Origin: Dysgonomonas sp. 25
GTDB lineage: Bacteria > Bacteroidota > Bacteroidia > Bacteroidales > Dysgonomonadaceae
Direction: 5' to 3'
Assembly: GCF_010501075.1 (NCBI RefSeq)
Contig: NZ_QVMN01000005.1
Span: 195,714-259,713 of the forward strand
DNA: 64,000 bases
The notes under the pieces were generated by a model that was not told the DNA's origin, made no database searches, and saw nothing but the letters and a program-made list of their open reading frames with translations. The translations under genes and the position numbers were made by a program. Within the stretch, counting starts at the first letter, position 1. Each line of letters starts with the position of its first letter. Below are positions 44,039-52,942 of the stretch, in pieces.

Positions 44039-44986
44039 TTAGTTGTTCGGGCTATAGAATACCACTTCGTCCTCGAAAGGGATAGCGAATCCTAAGCGCA
44101 GGCGGCCGTCGATAAAGATTTTGTTATCGTTCGGGGCAGCGAATTGTCCCAGACGGATTTCTTCCAAGTCGCTCAACAGGTCTGTTCCCAATAAGAAGTT
44201 AGACGATTCGGCAATGACCATGTCGTTGTCGCCGATGCCTTTTACCGGAACGATTTCAGCGCCCAGATACTTCACGATGTTGTTTTCGACGATGAAGTTC
44301 GGATTTACAACCACTCCTGCGCCGAATACGCCTGCTAATGCCACTTTTACCTTCATCAAGGTCGCATACGAAACATATACGTTCAGGCTTTCTTTTTCCA
44401 TGCCGGCTGCGGCTACATCGTCCGGAAGGGCAGCGAAAGCTTTTTCGATTTCGTCCAAAACATTCGATTTTGTCAAGACTACACCTGTAACCTTGATAGC
44501 TTCGGTGCTGTCGGTCAATACCTTGGTTACACCGTCGAAGTCGTCAGCATCTACCGAACTGTCGCCTTTGAAGATTTTGGTTTCGATTTCGCTGCTCAAC
44601 TCGCTGGCAAGGATAGCCATTGTAGCATCTTCCAAGCCTTCGGGCAATTGATGGTTGCGTGCGCCCGGACTCATCATCCAAACAGTGCGTTTACGCTCGA
44701 GGTCGTCCAAGCATTGTTCGAGGTTGATTTTATACGTTTTGATTTTCAACTCTTTTTCGCTTAGCTTAGCGATTTGCTGAGGTGTCCATGCGCAATCGCG
44801 ACTGTCTGCCTGAAGCATGTTGCCACTCAGGTCGATGAGGTTGAGCATAGAGCTTTCCTTGATGCCGATAACGGGCGTGATTTTGCCCTTTTCGATTAAT
44901 TTTCCGCCGAATACGGCTTTGGTAAACCAGTCCATATTAGATGAAGGCTGGTAGGTCAGCGGAGTAATGTTGTACAAATTTGCCAT
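44039..44986 (-). CDS. Phage major capsid protein
   Basis: A 315-residue protein starting MANLYNITPLTYQPSSNMDWF. It has a P-domain-like helix region (LDDLERKRTVWMMSPGARN), a long central helix (AILASELSSEIETKIFKGD) and a late segment with NFLLGTDLLSDLEEIRLGQF and DGRLRLGFAIPFEDEVVFY as in capsid proteins with the HK97 fold. Hundreds of copies would form the head. The start at MANL is preferred to codons further upstream, which lie in a repeat. TTTATCAAT happens to overlap the start codon. It follows the protease-scaffold gene, with an inverted-repeat element in the gap. Confidence 0.75.
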   Translation of the reverse strand: MANLYNITPLTYQPSSNMDWFTKAVFGGKLIEKGKITPVIGIKESSMLNLIDLSGNMLQADSRDCAWTPQQIAKLSEKELKIKTYKINLEQCLDDLERKRTVWMMSPGARNHQLPEGLEDATMAILASELSSEIETKIFKGDSSVDADDFDGVTKVLTDSTEAIKVTGVVLTKSNVLDEIEKAFAALPDDVAAAGMEKESLNVYVSYATLMKVKVALAGVFGAGVVVNPNFIVENNIVKYLGAEIVPVKGIGDNDMVIAESSNFLLGTDLLSDLEEIRLGQFAAPNDNKIFIDGRLRLGFAIPFEDEVVFYSPNN

Positions 44987-44996
44987 TGATAAATTA

Positions 44997-45108
44997 ATTT
45001 TAGCCCCTCCTAACCTCCCCAAGGGGAGGAATATATAAGGGATTTGTTTAAAAATATTTGTTGATTGATTTGCTTATTCAGCCCCTCCTTAGGAGGGGTT
45101 GGGGAGGC
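44997..45108. repeat. Inverted-repeat element between protease and capsid genes
   Basis: CCCCTCCTAACCTCCCC/GGGGAGG near 45003-45030 and CCCCTCCTTAGGAGGGGTTGG near 45083-45105 form internal and mutual hairpins. Such C- and G-block repeats are dispersed in Bacteroidetes chromosomes; here one sits in the middle of the head operon. Confidence 0.6.
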
Positions 45109-46299
45109 CTATTTCCTGCGTTGCAGCGTTTCGTTGAGGGCTACGGCCATGCGTTCGGCAGTAGACATAGATAGCTGATCGGCAGCCGATTGACGTTGCA
45201 CGGCAGGACGTGCCGAAGGTGTCTGGCGGCGAAGCGTTTCCACTTGTTTAGATGCCTCTTCCAATGCGGCCGATAGTTCGTCGATAGCTTTCTGCATTTC
45301 GGCGATTTTAGCTTTCAATAGTTCGCTTTTGCCTTTTGGATCAGCCGGTTGTGCTTCTTCCGGTTCATCGTCAAGAGGTTGCTCTGCCAATTGGCGGTAA
45401 TAACGCCGAAGCGCTTCGGGAGCCGATTGGCTGTCGGGATTGCTGATGGCATCTGCCGCCGGACGCGTTTCGACCAAGTCTCCTTTTTCGTCGATAACGA
45501 GCAGATTGCCGTTTGCCAGTTTATGCTCTCCGGCAGGCATTTGCTCTTCGTCCATCGTCGCAAAGCCATCCTGATCGACATACACCTCTTTGCCATCGGC
45601 AAGGATAAAGATGATAAAAGGTTCGCCACTATCGGTCGTGTCCCTTTTCTTTACGTCTTCGATGCCGAGCAGCAAATGAGCGATACGCCGCAAAAGCGTC
45701 TTTTTCTGTTTACGGTTGTTCATCTTACGTTTTTTGTTTTTAGAATTGATTTGATGTTTGTTCAGGGCAATTTCCTGATTGAAAAGCCCTTCGAGCGAGA
45801 ATCCCTTGACATGGCCCGCCATGACCTGCTCGTCCCAATAGTTGCGATCTTCGATTTTATAGCTGCACATAAGTGTGCCTTGGGGGAGGTCGTCGAAGCC
45901 TAATGCGCGGGATTTATCTCGTTCGGGGTCTTCTACTATCCACAACTCAGTGAGGTAGTTGCCTTGCAGCGGTTGCGCATGTTGATGCGTTGTTGTGGTG
46001 AGGGCTATGCCTGTGCGCATCATCTTTTGTGCAATTTTTCGTATTTGTTCGGCTGAGAAGCGGATATAATGCTCGCCCATCGTTGGCGAGTTGCGATAGA
46101 TTAATTGATCGGGTTTGAGGACGACGCCTGTCAGTACTTGTTTTTGTTCGTCGCGGTTCAGGTGCAATGGTTGCATTTGCTGGCTGAGGGCGACAAAATC
46201 GACTTCGTTGGCAGGACAATCGACAAACGAAATGGCATAAATACCTGTCTCGTCTTCGAGGTTTTCGTCAATCAAACAGTTGTAAACGGGAAGTTTCAT
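45109..46299 (-). CDS. Phage prohead protease fused to scaffold-like domain
   Basis: A 396-residue protein. Residues about 1-185 resemble the XkdF-type prohead serine protease: ISFVDCPANEVDFVALS at the start, a His-containing TTTHQHAQPLQGNYLTELWIV strand, and the catalytic Ser in VKGFSLEGLF. The rest is a basic linker, a beta stretch (FIIFILADGKEVYVDQDGF) and a long Glu/Lys/Ala coiled coil (ELLKAKIAEMQKAIDELSAALEE), typical of a scaffold. Fused proteases of this kind shape the prohead and then degrade the scaffold. An internal ATG at MNNRKQKK could give scaffold alone. First gene of the head operon, with TTTATCAATA 71 bases upstream. Confidence 0.75.
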   Translation of the reverse strand: MKLPVYNCLIDENLEDETGIYAISFVDCPANEVDFVALSQQMQPLHLNRDEQKQVLTGVVLKPDQLIYRNSPTMGEHYIRFSAEQIRKIAQKMMRTGIALTTTTHQHAQPLQGNYLTELWIVEDPERDKSRALGFDDLPQGTLMCSYKIEDRNYWDEQVMAGHVKGFSLEGLFNQEIALNKHQINSKNKKRKMNNRKQKKTLLRRIAHLLLGIEDVKKRDTTDSGEPFIIFILADGKEVYVDQDGFATMDEEQMPAGEHKLANGNLLVIDEKGDLVETRPAADAISNPDSQSAPEALRRYYRQLAEQPLDDEPEEAQPADPKGKSELLKAKIAEMQKAIDELSAALEEASKQVETLRRQTPSARPAVQRQSAADQLSMSTAERMAVALNETLQRRK

Positions 46300-46370
46300 A
46301 CGTAATTCTTTTTTAGTTTTATGGCTGTATGGAAACTCGCAAACGCGTTTTCATAAGCTCTTTTTTGTTT

Positions 46371-46398
46371 TATTGATAAAGGGCTTGATATGGGATGG
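46371..46398 (-). promoter_or_regulatory. Shared phage-unit promoter element (head operon)
   Basis: Minus strand: CATCCCATATC, then AAGCCC and TTTATCAATA. The second box is exact, the first is weaker (CATCCC) and about 17 bases away. The leader to the start codon is about 70 bases, the longest of the set. Confidence 0.5.
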
Positions 46399-46498
46399 AC
46401 GATTTTAACATTTGAGGGAGGAATTGTTTCGTATGAGAAAGAGAAGATCGGCAGTCGCCCGGTACTACAAAAAAATATATCTTTACAGAAAAAAGAGA

Positions 46499-47086
46499 AT
46501 GAAAAAATGCCTGCCTGTCTTATTTACTCTATTATTTTTATTCACTCACTGCGAAAATCCAAATAAGGAGAAGGCTATTGCTCTACAGCAAGAGGCTGCT
46601 GAGATGATAAGTGAAAATAATCTGGATAAAGCGTCGGAATTATTGTCCGAATCTATAAGCCTTTATCCTGATGGATTTGAGGCGCACTATTTATATTCTA
46701 CAGTTTTGATAAAACAGAAAAAATATAGCGAAGCAATTCTGATTCTTGATGAGGCTATAAAACTTAAGCCAAATGTGCCGGAAACATTAGCTCTACAAGG
46801 TATGCTCTGTTTATATGCAGAAGAACCGGAAAAAGCGAATAAAGTTTTTGATAAAGCTATTGAAAATTATGACCGGCTATTACAATTGGATTCATTGGAA
46901 AACAAAGAATATATACTTACCGGAAAATGGTATGTACATTTTTTAAGGTACAATGATAAAGAAGACGCTATTAGAGGAATGAAGAAGGATTTTGAAAGTG
47001 ATTCTACGCTTAATAGTGAGCGAATCGATGAATTTGTCGAAATATTGGATGATTTTGATCTCAAGGAGGTATTAAATAATTATTAA
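46499..47086 (+). CDS. TPR-repeat lipoprotein
   Basis: A 195-residue protein with signal peptide and lipobox LFTHC (Cys at about 19), then three TPR hairpins: residues about 28-60, 62-95 and 96-130 (FEAHYLYSTVLIKQKKYSEAIL; ETLALQGMLCLYAEEPEKANK). I used the ATG at MKKCLP, which opens the signal peptide and lies near the promoter box TATCTTTA. Likely a periplasmic or outer-membrane scaffold protein; partner unknown. Confidence 0.75.
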   Translation: MKKCLPVLFTLLFLFTHCENPNKEKAIALQQEAAEMISENNLDKASELLSESISLYPDGFEAHYLYSTVLIKQKKYSEAILILDEAIKLKPNVPETLALQGMLCLYAEEPEKANKVFDKAIENYDRLLQLDSLENKEYILTGKWYVHFLRYNDKEDAIRGMKKDFESDSTLNSERIDEFVEILDDFDLKEVLNNY

Positions 47087-47097
47087 AAACCTTTATT

Positions 47098-47703
47098 ATG
47101 AAAAAGATAGTCTTTATTATTCTGTTATTGCTTCCTTTAGCTGTTTTTTCACAAGAAGTGGAAGATAAATACTCGATAGGAGGGCAACTACGAATAGCTG
47201 TATTGACAGAAATACGCTTGCCAAGCGACTACAATCGTATATGGATTGAAGATACAGATCTCTCTGTTGTTACTGATTCATCAGGGATTTTTCGATTCGA
47301 TAATTTAGAGAAAGGTAAATATCATATAATCGTAAAGGGATTGGGTTGTAAAACCGATACCGTTGTGGAAATAGTCGATAAGTCGCTTTCGGATATTGTT
47401 TTGATAGCGAAGTATGATTGTGAGGTAAATTCAGCTAATGCAGAAAAAGATATTAGAGATAATGAGGTAAAGTTGTTGATAATGGGTGGTTATGCTCCTA
47501 AAAAGATCAGGGATAAAGATCATAAATTTGAGGAAAAATTCAACTTGAAGTATTATCAATACGGGTGTCTTGCTCCCGAAATTGAATGCCTCATCGAATA
47601 TAATCGGCATATTTTCGAATACCTCGACTCCCGATATGGAAAGAGTTGGCGGAAATCGGTGCGGAAAGATGTCCCCGGCTTTAAAGAATACAGAAAAAAA
47701 TAA
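47098..47703 (+). CDS. Secreted protein with carboxypeptidase-regulatory-like domain
   Basis: A 201-residue protein with signal peptide ending AVFSQ. Residues about 30-105 form a transthyretin-like beta sandwich of the CarboxypepD_reg type, seen in DSSGIFRFDNLEKGKYHIIVKGLG and the following paired strands. In Bacteroidota this domain is common on secreted and surface proteins. The C-terminal part is charged and unrecognised. Eleven bases after the TPR lipoprotein stop, thus one operon. Confidence 0.65.
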   Translation: MKKIVFIILLLLPLAVFSQEVEDKYSIGGQLRIAVLTEIRLPSDYNRIWIEDTDLSVVTDSSGIFRFDNLEKGKYHIIVKGLGCKTDTVVEIVDKSLSDIVLIAKYDCEVNSANAEKDIRDNEVKLLIMGGYAPKKIRDKDHKFEEKFNLKYYQYGCLAPEIECLIEYNRHIFEYLDSRYGKSWRKSVRKDVPGFKEYRKK

Positions 47704-47837
47704 TCATACCTTATTTTTTTAGACTACCGCTTTCCATTCCCTAATATAGAATAATCCAAACTAAACCCTGTATCTGTTTGTTGTTACTTGACTTTTCTCC
47801 TATCTTTAGGATATGAATCTTAAAAACTAAAAAGACT

Positions 47838-48602
47838 ATGGCTCTATTTGATTTGAAAGGAAGAGTAGCTTTTGTTACAGGAGCTTCTTCGGGATTAGGA
47901 AAAAGATTTGCTCTTACGCTTGCCCGTCAGGGGGCGGATGTTGCTATCGTGGCGCGCCGGATGGATAAGTTGCAGGAGTTGGCTAAGGAAATAGAAGCGG
48001 AGGGACATCGCTGTCTGCCTGTGCAATGTGACTTGACTGTGGAATACGATGTTGTGCGTGCGGTGAAAGAGGTTGTCGGTCACTTCGGTAAAATCGATAT
48101 ATTAGTTAATAATGCCGGGCTGGCACTCGGCGGGAATGCGGAGGATATGAGCCTCGAAGATTTCGAACGGGTGATGAAAGTTAATGTGAGCGGCGTATTC
48201 CTGTGTGCGCGGGAGGTTGGCAAGCATATGATCGAAAATCAGTACGGGCGCATTATCAATATAGCTTCGGCATACGGAAAGGTAGGGAATAAATTCAGTC
48301 CGACGCTGAGCTATCATACTTCGAAAGGGGCTGTCATCAATCTTGCCCGAGCCTTGGCTACGGAATGGGCAAAACACAATATCACGGTCAACAATATCGC
48401 TCCGGGCTATTACGAAACGGAAATGACCGAAGAGCTATTCAAAATCGATGCTTTTATGAATTTTGTAAAAGGAAAGACAGTTTTCGAGCGTCCGGGCAAA
48501 GTGGAAGAATTAGATTCGGCTATTGTCTTTCTGGCAGCTAACGAATCGACGTATATCACCGGACAGACTATCTATGTAGATGGTGGCTGGACGATTATTT
48601 AG
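47838..48602 (+). CDS. Short-chain dehydrogenase/reductase
   Basis: A 254-residue classical SDR. NAD(P) binding uses TGASSGLGKR at residues 14-23 and NNAG at 91-94; the active site is Ser144, Tyr159 and Lys163 (YHTSKG). The end GQTIYVDGGWTII is the usual SDR close. Arg40-Arg41 after the second strand suggests NADP(H). Beta-ketoacyl or gluconate-type substrates are typical for this length; the real one is not evident. Stand-alone gene with TATCTTTAGG box at about 47803 and a shared terminator. Confidence 0.85.
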   Translation: MALFDLKGRVAFVTGASSGLGKRFALTLARQGADVAIVARRMDKLQELAKEIEAEGHRCLPVQCDLTVEYDVVRAVKEVVGHFGKIDILVNNAGLALGGNAEDMSLEDFERVMKVNVSGVFLCAREVGKHMIENQYGRIINIASAYGKVGNKFSPTLSYHTSKGAVINLARALATEWAKHNITVNNIAPGYYETEMTEELFKIDAFMNFVKGKTVFERPGKVEELDSAIVFLAANESTYITGQTIYVDGGWTII

Positions 48603-48620
48603 GTATCACTTTATTTACAT

Positions 48621-48662
48621 AAAAAAGCCGCAATTCGTTTCTGATTTGCGGCTTCTGTTTTT
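48621..48662. terminator. Bidirectional terminator between SDR and lipoprotein genes
   Basis: AAGCCGCAA/TTTGCGGCTT stem with flanking A-run and T-run between convergent genes. Confidence 0.8.
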
Positions 48663-48666
48663 ATCG

Positions 48667-49092
48667 TTAATTGATGTCGTCTGTGACATTTACTTTCAAG
48701 GTGGAGGCGTTTCCATCGTTATCGGAAACGGTGATAGTGGTTGTTCCTTCTTTTAGGACAGTAAAAGTCAGATAGCCTTTGCCGTCCTCTCCGGTATTGC
48801 CGTCACTGTCGCTATATCCATATCCATATCCATATGGCATTTGCACTTTGATTTGCGAATTGGCTACAACATCTTGGTTGGATGAGGTTGCTTTGTAGGT
48901 GCCTTTTCCTCCTTTCACGATGGCATAGTGCACTTCCAAACCGATAAAGGTTTTAGCTACATGGACTTCGTTTATCTTTTTTGTAGCATCATTCATGCTA
49001 TAGAATTTGATGGCATCATCGTCTTTGTCGTCGCTACCGCACGAAGCAAAGAGGAGCGGGATAAATAGCAGGAGTAGTAAGGTTTTTTTCAT
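48667..49092 (-). CDS. Surface lipoprotein, array member 4
   Basis: A 141-residue lipoprotein with lipobox LLFASC followed by GSDDKDDD, a surface-export-type acidic signal. It consists of one beta-sandwich with GGKGTYKATSSNQDVVANSQI and the end TTITVSDNDGNASTLKVNV, as in bacterial Ig-like domains. It lacks the second domain that its neighbours carry. A YGYGYGYSDSDGN loop is low-complexity. Confidence 0.7.
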   Translation of the reverse strand: MKKTLLLLLFIPLLFASCGSDDKDDDAIKFYSMNDATKKINEVHVAKTFIGLEVHYAIVKGGKGTYKATSSNQDVVANSQIKVQMPYGYGYGYSDSDGNTGEDGKGYLTFTVLKEGTTTITVSDNDGNASTLKVNVTDDIN

Positions 49093-49123
49093 GGTGGGGT
49101 ATTTGAATTAATATGATTAGGTA

Positions 49124-49915
49124 TTAGTAACGTGGTGTGTAAAAATGTAATATATATTCAATTTTAGTGATTCCTGCTGCCGGATATTGAGTGGCATATT
49201 TCTCGGTAAGATCTTCGAACAGATAGAGATTGATAGGGCCCATATCTTTTTGTGCATACATTTCGTGTTCATACTTTCTCTCATAGCGGTGTTCTTCGCC
49301 GTTATAAGTGAATATGAAGTAGTAAGAGCGATTCTCTTCTACGATACGGAATTCCCCTTCAAATCTTATGCCGGATTCCTCTGTGTTTTTGTTGTAAATG
49401 ATTAGGTCTCCGGACAGATGGTTTTTGTAAGTCAGATGAAACATATTGCCACGCGCTATGTTATTTGCTGCGATATCACTCTTGATAGCGTCGTAAACCG
49501 AAGGATCTGTCAATGGATCAGGAGTAATAACTAATAGAGGTTCTATGTCTACATGATAATATACTTGCGTTCCTACTTTCACTTCCACGGGAATGACGGT
49601 TGCATTTCCTTTGCCGTCCGAGACTGTGATTGTCGTTTTTCCGGGAGCTTTAGGTGCATAGGAGATACGGTTTGTTTCGGTCATCACTATTTCTATGATA
49701 GAGCGGTCGTCCGAAGAGGCTGTGAAAAAGCCATCACCTCCCTTTATCCAAAAATAGCCTATCTCTTTATTTGTCGTAACATCTATTTGAGTGATGCGTT
49801 CCGATAAATAGCTGTCGCTATATAATTTTATTTTATCATCGTCGCTTCCGCAGGCGAAAAAAGCCATAGCGATAAAGGCTAATACTGCAAATTTCAAAAA
49901 ATCCATTGTCTTCAT
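49124..49915 (-). CDS. Surface lipoprotein, array member 3
   Basis: A 263-residue paralogue with lipobox MAFFAC then GSDDDK. The N-terminal Ig-like domain (GGDGFFTASSDDRSIIEIVMTE; TTITVSDGKGNATVIPVEV) matches its neighbours, and a C-terminal domain of about 140 residues, with YNKNTEESGIRFEGEFRIVEENRSYYFIFTYNGEEHRYE cut into paired strands, is shared with members 1 and 2. Unknown function. Confidence 0.7.
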   Translation of the reverse strand: MKTMDFLKFAVLAFIAMAFFACGSDDDKIKLYSDSYLSERITQIDVTTNKEIGYFWIKGGDGFFTASSDDRSIIEIVMTETNRISYAPKAPGKTTITVSDGKGNATVIPVEVKVGTQVYYHVDIEPLLVITPDPLTDPSVYDAIKSDIAANNIARGNMFHLTYKNHLSGDLIIYNKNTEESGIRFEGEFRIVEENRSYYFIFTYNGEEHRYERKYEHEMYAQKDMGPINLYLFEDLTEKYATQYPAAGITKIEYILHFYTPRY

Positions 49916-49950
49916 AGGGTCTGATATTTTTTTAGATTAAATATTTAATT

Positions 49951-50766
49951 TTATCCGGCTGATGATACAGTAAAATAATACTTCACTTCGCTTACAGTGC
50001 CGGCAGGATATTGTCCGTCATACTTGTTTTGATAGTATTCCGTGAGGTTTTCTCCCAGTTTTATCCTGTAATAATTGGACTTTTGAGAGAGAGGTGCGTT
50101 GTCACTCACATATTGATAACGGTGTTCGCGTCCGCCATATTCCAATATAAGGAATAATATGGACATTTGGTTCCCCTCTTGCAATTCGAAACGGAAACGG
50201 CCTGTCGCTATCTCATTTTCGGCATACGCATCCGAATAGATTTGTACATTTCCTTCCTCTTTGCCGGTATAGGTGAGTATAAATGAGTTGTTTGCAAGCA
50301 GATTCGTCTGTTCTACGTCTTCGCTTATCGCTGTTTTCAGCCCGGCAACCATATCGTTGATTTGTAAAGCGGGTTCGCTCACGAGAAACTTCTGGCTCGT
50401 AGCGGATACCGTAACTTTTAATGTTGCAGCATTCCCTTTACTGTCAGTGACGGTAATAATTGTTTCTCCGGCATCTTTAATAATGAAAGAGAGCGTATTC
50501 ATGTATCCGCCGTAATAGTCTTCTATCCAGATGTTTTCGCTCTCGATAACATCCTGATTGGACGATGTTGTATTATAAACACCGCTTCCGCCTTTAACGA
50601 AGGCAAAGGAATACTTTTCGCCGGCTGATCTCGTACCGATTTCTATCTCTGTTATTCTCTCCGGCGGAGTATTGGCATCGTAGAACTTGATTTTATTATT
50701 GTCATCATCGCTACAGGCAATAAAGAGTAGCGGAAACAACAGGAATAAATAAAATAGCTTTTTCAT
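49951..50766 (-). CDS. Surface lipoprotein, array member 2
   Basis: A 271-residue paralogue: lipobox LLFIAC then SDDDNN; N-terminal domain with GGSGVYNTTSSNQDVIESENI and ETIITVTDSKGNAATLKVTV; C-terminal domain with LTYTGKEEGNVQIYSD and REHRYQYVSD. The repeated IxFYD start after the acidic tract is shared by all four. Genes are 25-36 bases apart, so one operon. Confidence 0.7.
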   Translation of the reverse strand: MKKLFYLFLLFPLLFIACSDDDNNKIKFYDANTPPERITEIEIGTRSAGEKYSFAFVKGGSGVYNTTSSNQDVIESENIWIEDYYGGYMNTLSFIIKDAGETIITVTDSKGNAATLKVTVSATSQKFLVSEPALQINDMVAGLKTAISEDVEQTNLLANNSFILTYTGKEEGNVQIYSDAYAENEIATGRFRFELQEGNQMSILFLILEYGGREHRYQYVSDNAPLSQKSNYYRIKLGENLTEYYQNKYDGQYPAGTVSEVKYYFTVSSAG

Positions 50767-50790
50767 AACGATAGCGTTTAAGTTAATTTA

Positions 50791-51573
50791 TCAATTGTCC
50801 AACTGGTCGAGCCGTACGGTAGCTATAACCTTTTGCACGCCGGCTGCGGGATATTGTGTTTGGTACATATCAGTCAAATCGGCTTCTAAAACGATTCTTA
50901 CATCATCGCCTTCGGCGTTTCCTATGTTTTGCCAAGTGACATTATAGGTATGCATCTTCCCATTATATGTCATGTCGAAGAAAGTGCCCCCTATAACTGT
51001 TCTCATCTCGAATGTTCCATCATATTTTATGTCGGCATCCGATTTATCAGGAAAGACTTCCAATGTTCCGCTTTTTTCTGTTTTATATTTGAATGTCACG
51101 GCCATAGGCATTTTCAAACGGAGGCTTTCCATTTCCGTCTCTATCAGTGTTTTTACAGACGGATCTGTAACATCCACTTCCAAATTGTCCTCAGATACAG
51201 CTGTTTTTAATGTATATGCGGTGATAGAGATAAACAAGCGTCCTGAATTCATGTCCGAATCCATAACGAAAACCGACGTATTACCTTCTTTCAACGGAGT
51301 TATTCTTAGTGCAGTCCCGCTCAACTCAGTTCGGCGCGCCACTTTGATGATGTCTACATCTTGCGCTCCGTAGGTATAAGTGCCTGATCCTCCTTGAATA
51401 TCGATGTCATATCCTTCGCCTACAACAGGGAGGATAACGGTGTTAGTCAACTCTTTTCCGGGATTTTCCAGATCGTAGAATTTAATAACGTCGTCTTTGT
51501 TTTTACTTTCGTTACAAGAATTGAGTGTAAAAAGCGCAGCGAAAAAAAGGAGTGTATAAATAATCTTTTTCAT
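50791..51573 (-). CDS. Surface lipoprotein, array member 1
   Basis: A 260-residue paralogue with lipobox LFTLNSC followed by NESKNKDD, less acidic than the others. The N-terminal domain (GGSGTYTYGAQDVDIIKV) and the C-terminal domain (FKYKTEKSGTLEVFPDKSD) are both recognisable. I used the ATG at MKKIIYTLL, which opens the signal peptide. Confidence 0.7.
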   Translation of the reverse strand: MKKIIYTLLFFAALFTLNSCNESKNKDDVIKFYDLENPGKELTNTVILPVVGEGYDIDIQGGSGTYTYGAQDVDIIKVARRTELSGTALRITPLKEGNTSVFVMDSDMNSGRLFISITAYTLKTAVSEDNLEVDVTDPSVKTLIETEMESLRLKMPMAVTFKYKTEKSGTLEVFPDKSDADIKYDGTFEMRTVIGGTFFDMTYNGKMHTYNVTWQNIGNAEGDDVRIVLEADLTDMYQTQYPAAGVQKVIATVRLDQLDN

Positions 51574-51608
51574 TATTCTGTTTTTTGTCAAATTATTCGG
51601 TTATAGTA

Positions 51609-51995
51609 TTAGCTCTGCGAGCTTGTACGGTAATATTTGATATTGTCGAGGTGAAAGGTCTTTTTATCTTTCATCTTGAAAGGTACGGCTTCCCATGTGG
51701 CGGTTGCTCCGGCATTGTCGTATTGCAGTTCGAGTTTATTTGTTTCGAGTATCCGGTATTTTCCGCTCGTATTAATCGATTTTGCCAGACTTTGCGTAGA
51801 GTTGAGGTATTCGTGGAAATTACCTTGAGCATCAAATATATATATTTTGACAGCCCACGTGCCGTTGGGATCCGACATCCATTTGCCAACGATCCATTGT
51901 GCCTGTTCAGCAGCAGTGGGATCTTTATCATCGTCGCTTCCGCAACTGGTTAGAAACAAGGGTAATAATAGGAATAAATAAAGTAGCTTCTTCAT
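51609..51995 (-). CDS. Lipocalin-like lipoprotein
   Basis: A 128-residue lipoprotein with lipobox LFLTSC then GSDDDKD. The mature part starts WIVGKW, a lipocalin-like strand pair followed by eight short strands (GTWAVKIYIFDAQGNFHEYL; KYRILETNKLELQYD). Such small lipocalin-like proteins are usual in Bacteroidales, with unknown ligands. First gene of the lipoprotein operon but not a homologue of the following four. Confidence 0.65.
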   Translation of the reverse strand: MKKLLYLFLLLPLFLTSCGSDDDKDPTAAEQAQWIVGKWMSDPNGTWAVKIYIFDAQGNFHEYLNSTQSLAKSINTSGKYRILETNKLELQYDNAGATATWEAVPFKMKDKKTFHLDNIKYYRTSSQS

Positions 51996-52166
51996 AATCA
52001 AGAGGTGTTTTTAATGTTTTAGGGTTGGTTTGTTTGAGATATGTAAAGATTCTTCATGAAATTTTAGCATTATCAAGGGTTCAAAGACATTTGTCTGTAC
52101 AAAAATATATAATATCGCGCAATAAACATTAATTTAAGTAAATGTTTGTTGTGTCAAAATCAACAT

Positions 52167-52772
52167 TTATTGTTCCAGATTGCGTAAATGCCGGCGAAGC
52201 TCTTCCGCTATTACAATCCGGCGGAGAGGTATAAGGTAGTCGGCATTCATAAAATCGACTTCGTGGTCGAGCTGCTGATAGCGGCGGACAAACTCCTCGA
52301 TAGGCAGGTTGTCGCTATAACCCTCGAATATGCGGTCGTAGACTGCTTTCGCCTTCCGGAGCATATCTGCTGTCTCGTGCAACGGCTCTATTCGCAGCAT
52401 CACATCTATGACCTCATCCAATCGGCTGAAACTGAGTGAATAGGCAAAGTCTTTTGTCTCTATCAGCCGGAGCCAGTATAATGCCGTTTGCAGACCGTCG
52501 AAAGTAACACCGTCGATAGGCGTATAATTGCGGTCGAACAGCTCGTCGTTGATAAAGGAAATAGCACGGTTGATGTCGTATTTCTCGGCTTCGTAGTAGT
52601 GGTCGGCCATTGCTTTGTCGCAGCCTGTTTCGCTGCAAATATGTTCCAATGCCTTTGCCTTGTAGAGGTAGACACAGGTCTCGATGTCGCCGTCGTTGGC
52701 GCGCAGTAGCTCTAACGCTTCGTTTATCGGAATAGGGAGGATTGTTCTCAGTTCTTTGACCTTATTCATCAT
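52167..52772 (-). CDS. Hypothetical protein with UBA/TS-N-like helices
   Basis: A 201-residue cytoplasmic protein. Its start, VKELRTILPIPINEALELLRANDGDIETCV, looks like the small three-helix domain at the N-terminus of elongation factor Ts, and TGCDKAMADHYYEAEKYDINRAISFI repeats the pattern. The rest is helical. It is not EF-Ts, which lacks a second copy and has a different core. Role unknown; single gene. Confidence 0.6.
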   Translation of the reverse strand: MMNKVKELRTILPIPINEALELLRANDGDIETCVYLYKAKALEHICSETGCDKAMADHYYEAEKYDINRAISFINDELFDRNYTPIDGVTFDGLQTALYWLRLIETKDFAYSLSFSRLDEVIDVMLRIEPLHETADMLRKAKAVYDRIFEGYSDNLPIEEFVRRYQQLDHEVDFMNADYLIPLRRIVIAEELRRHLRNLEQ

Positions 52773-52942
52773 ATCGCAGCAACTTTTAGCTTAACCAAAT
52801 TGTGTTGTTATGAAAGAAACGGCGAAAATAATAACTTATTTCATCAAATAAGCGTACTTTGTCGAAAAAATATCCTTGTCAATTGGGACAATTAGGCAAA
52901 ATATCAGTCTTATAATTATAAAACAACAAAAACAACCAAATT

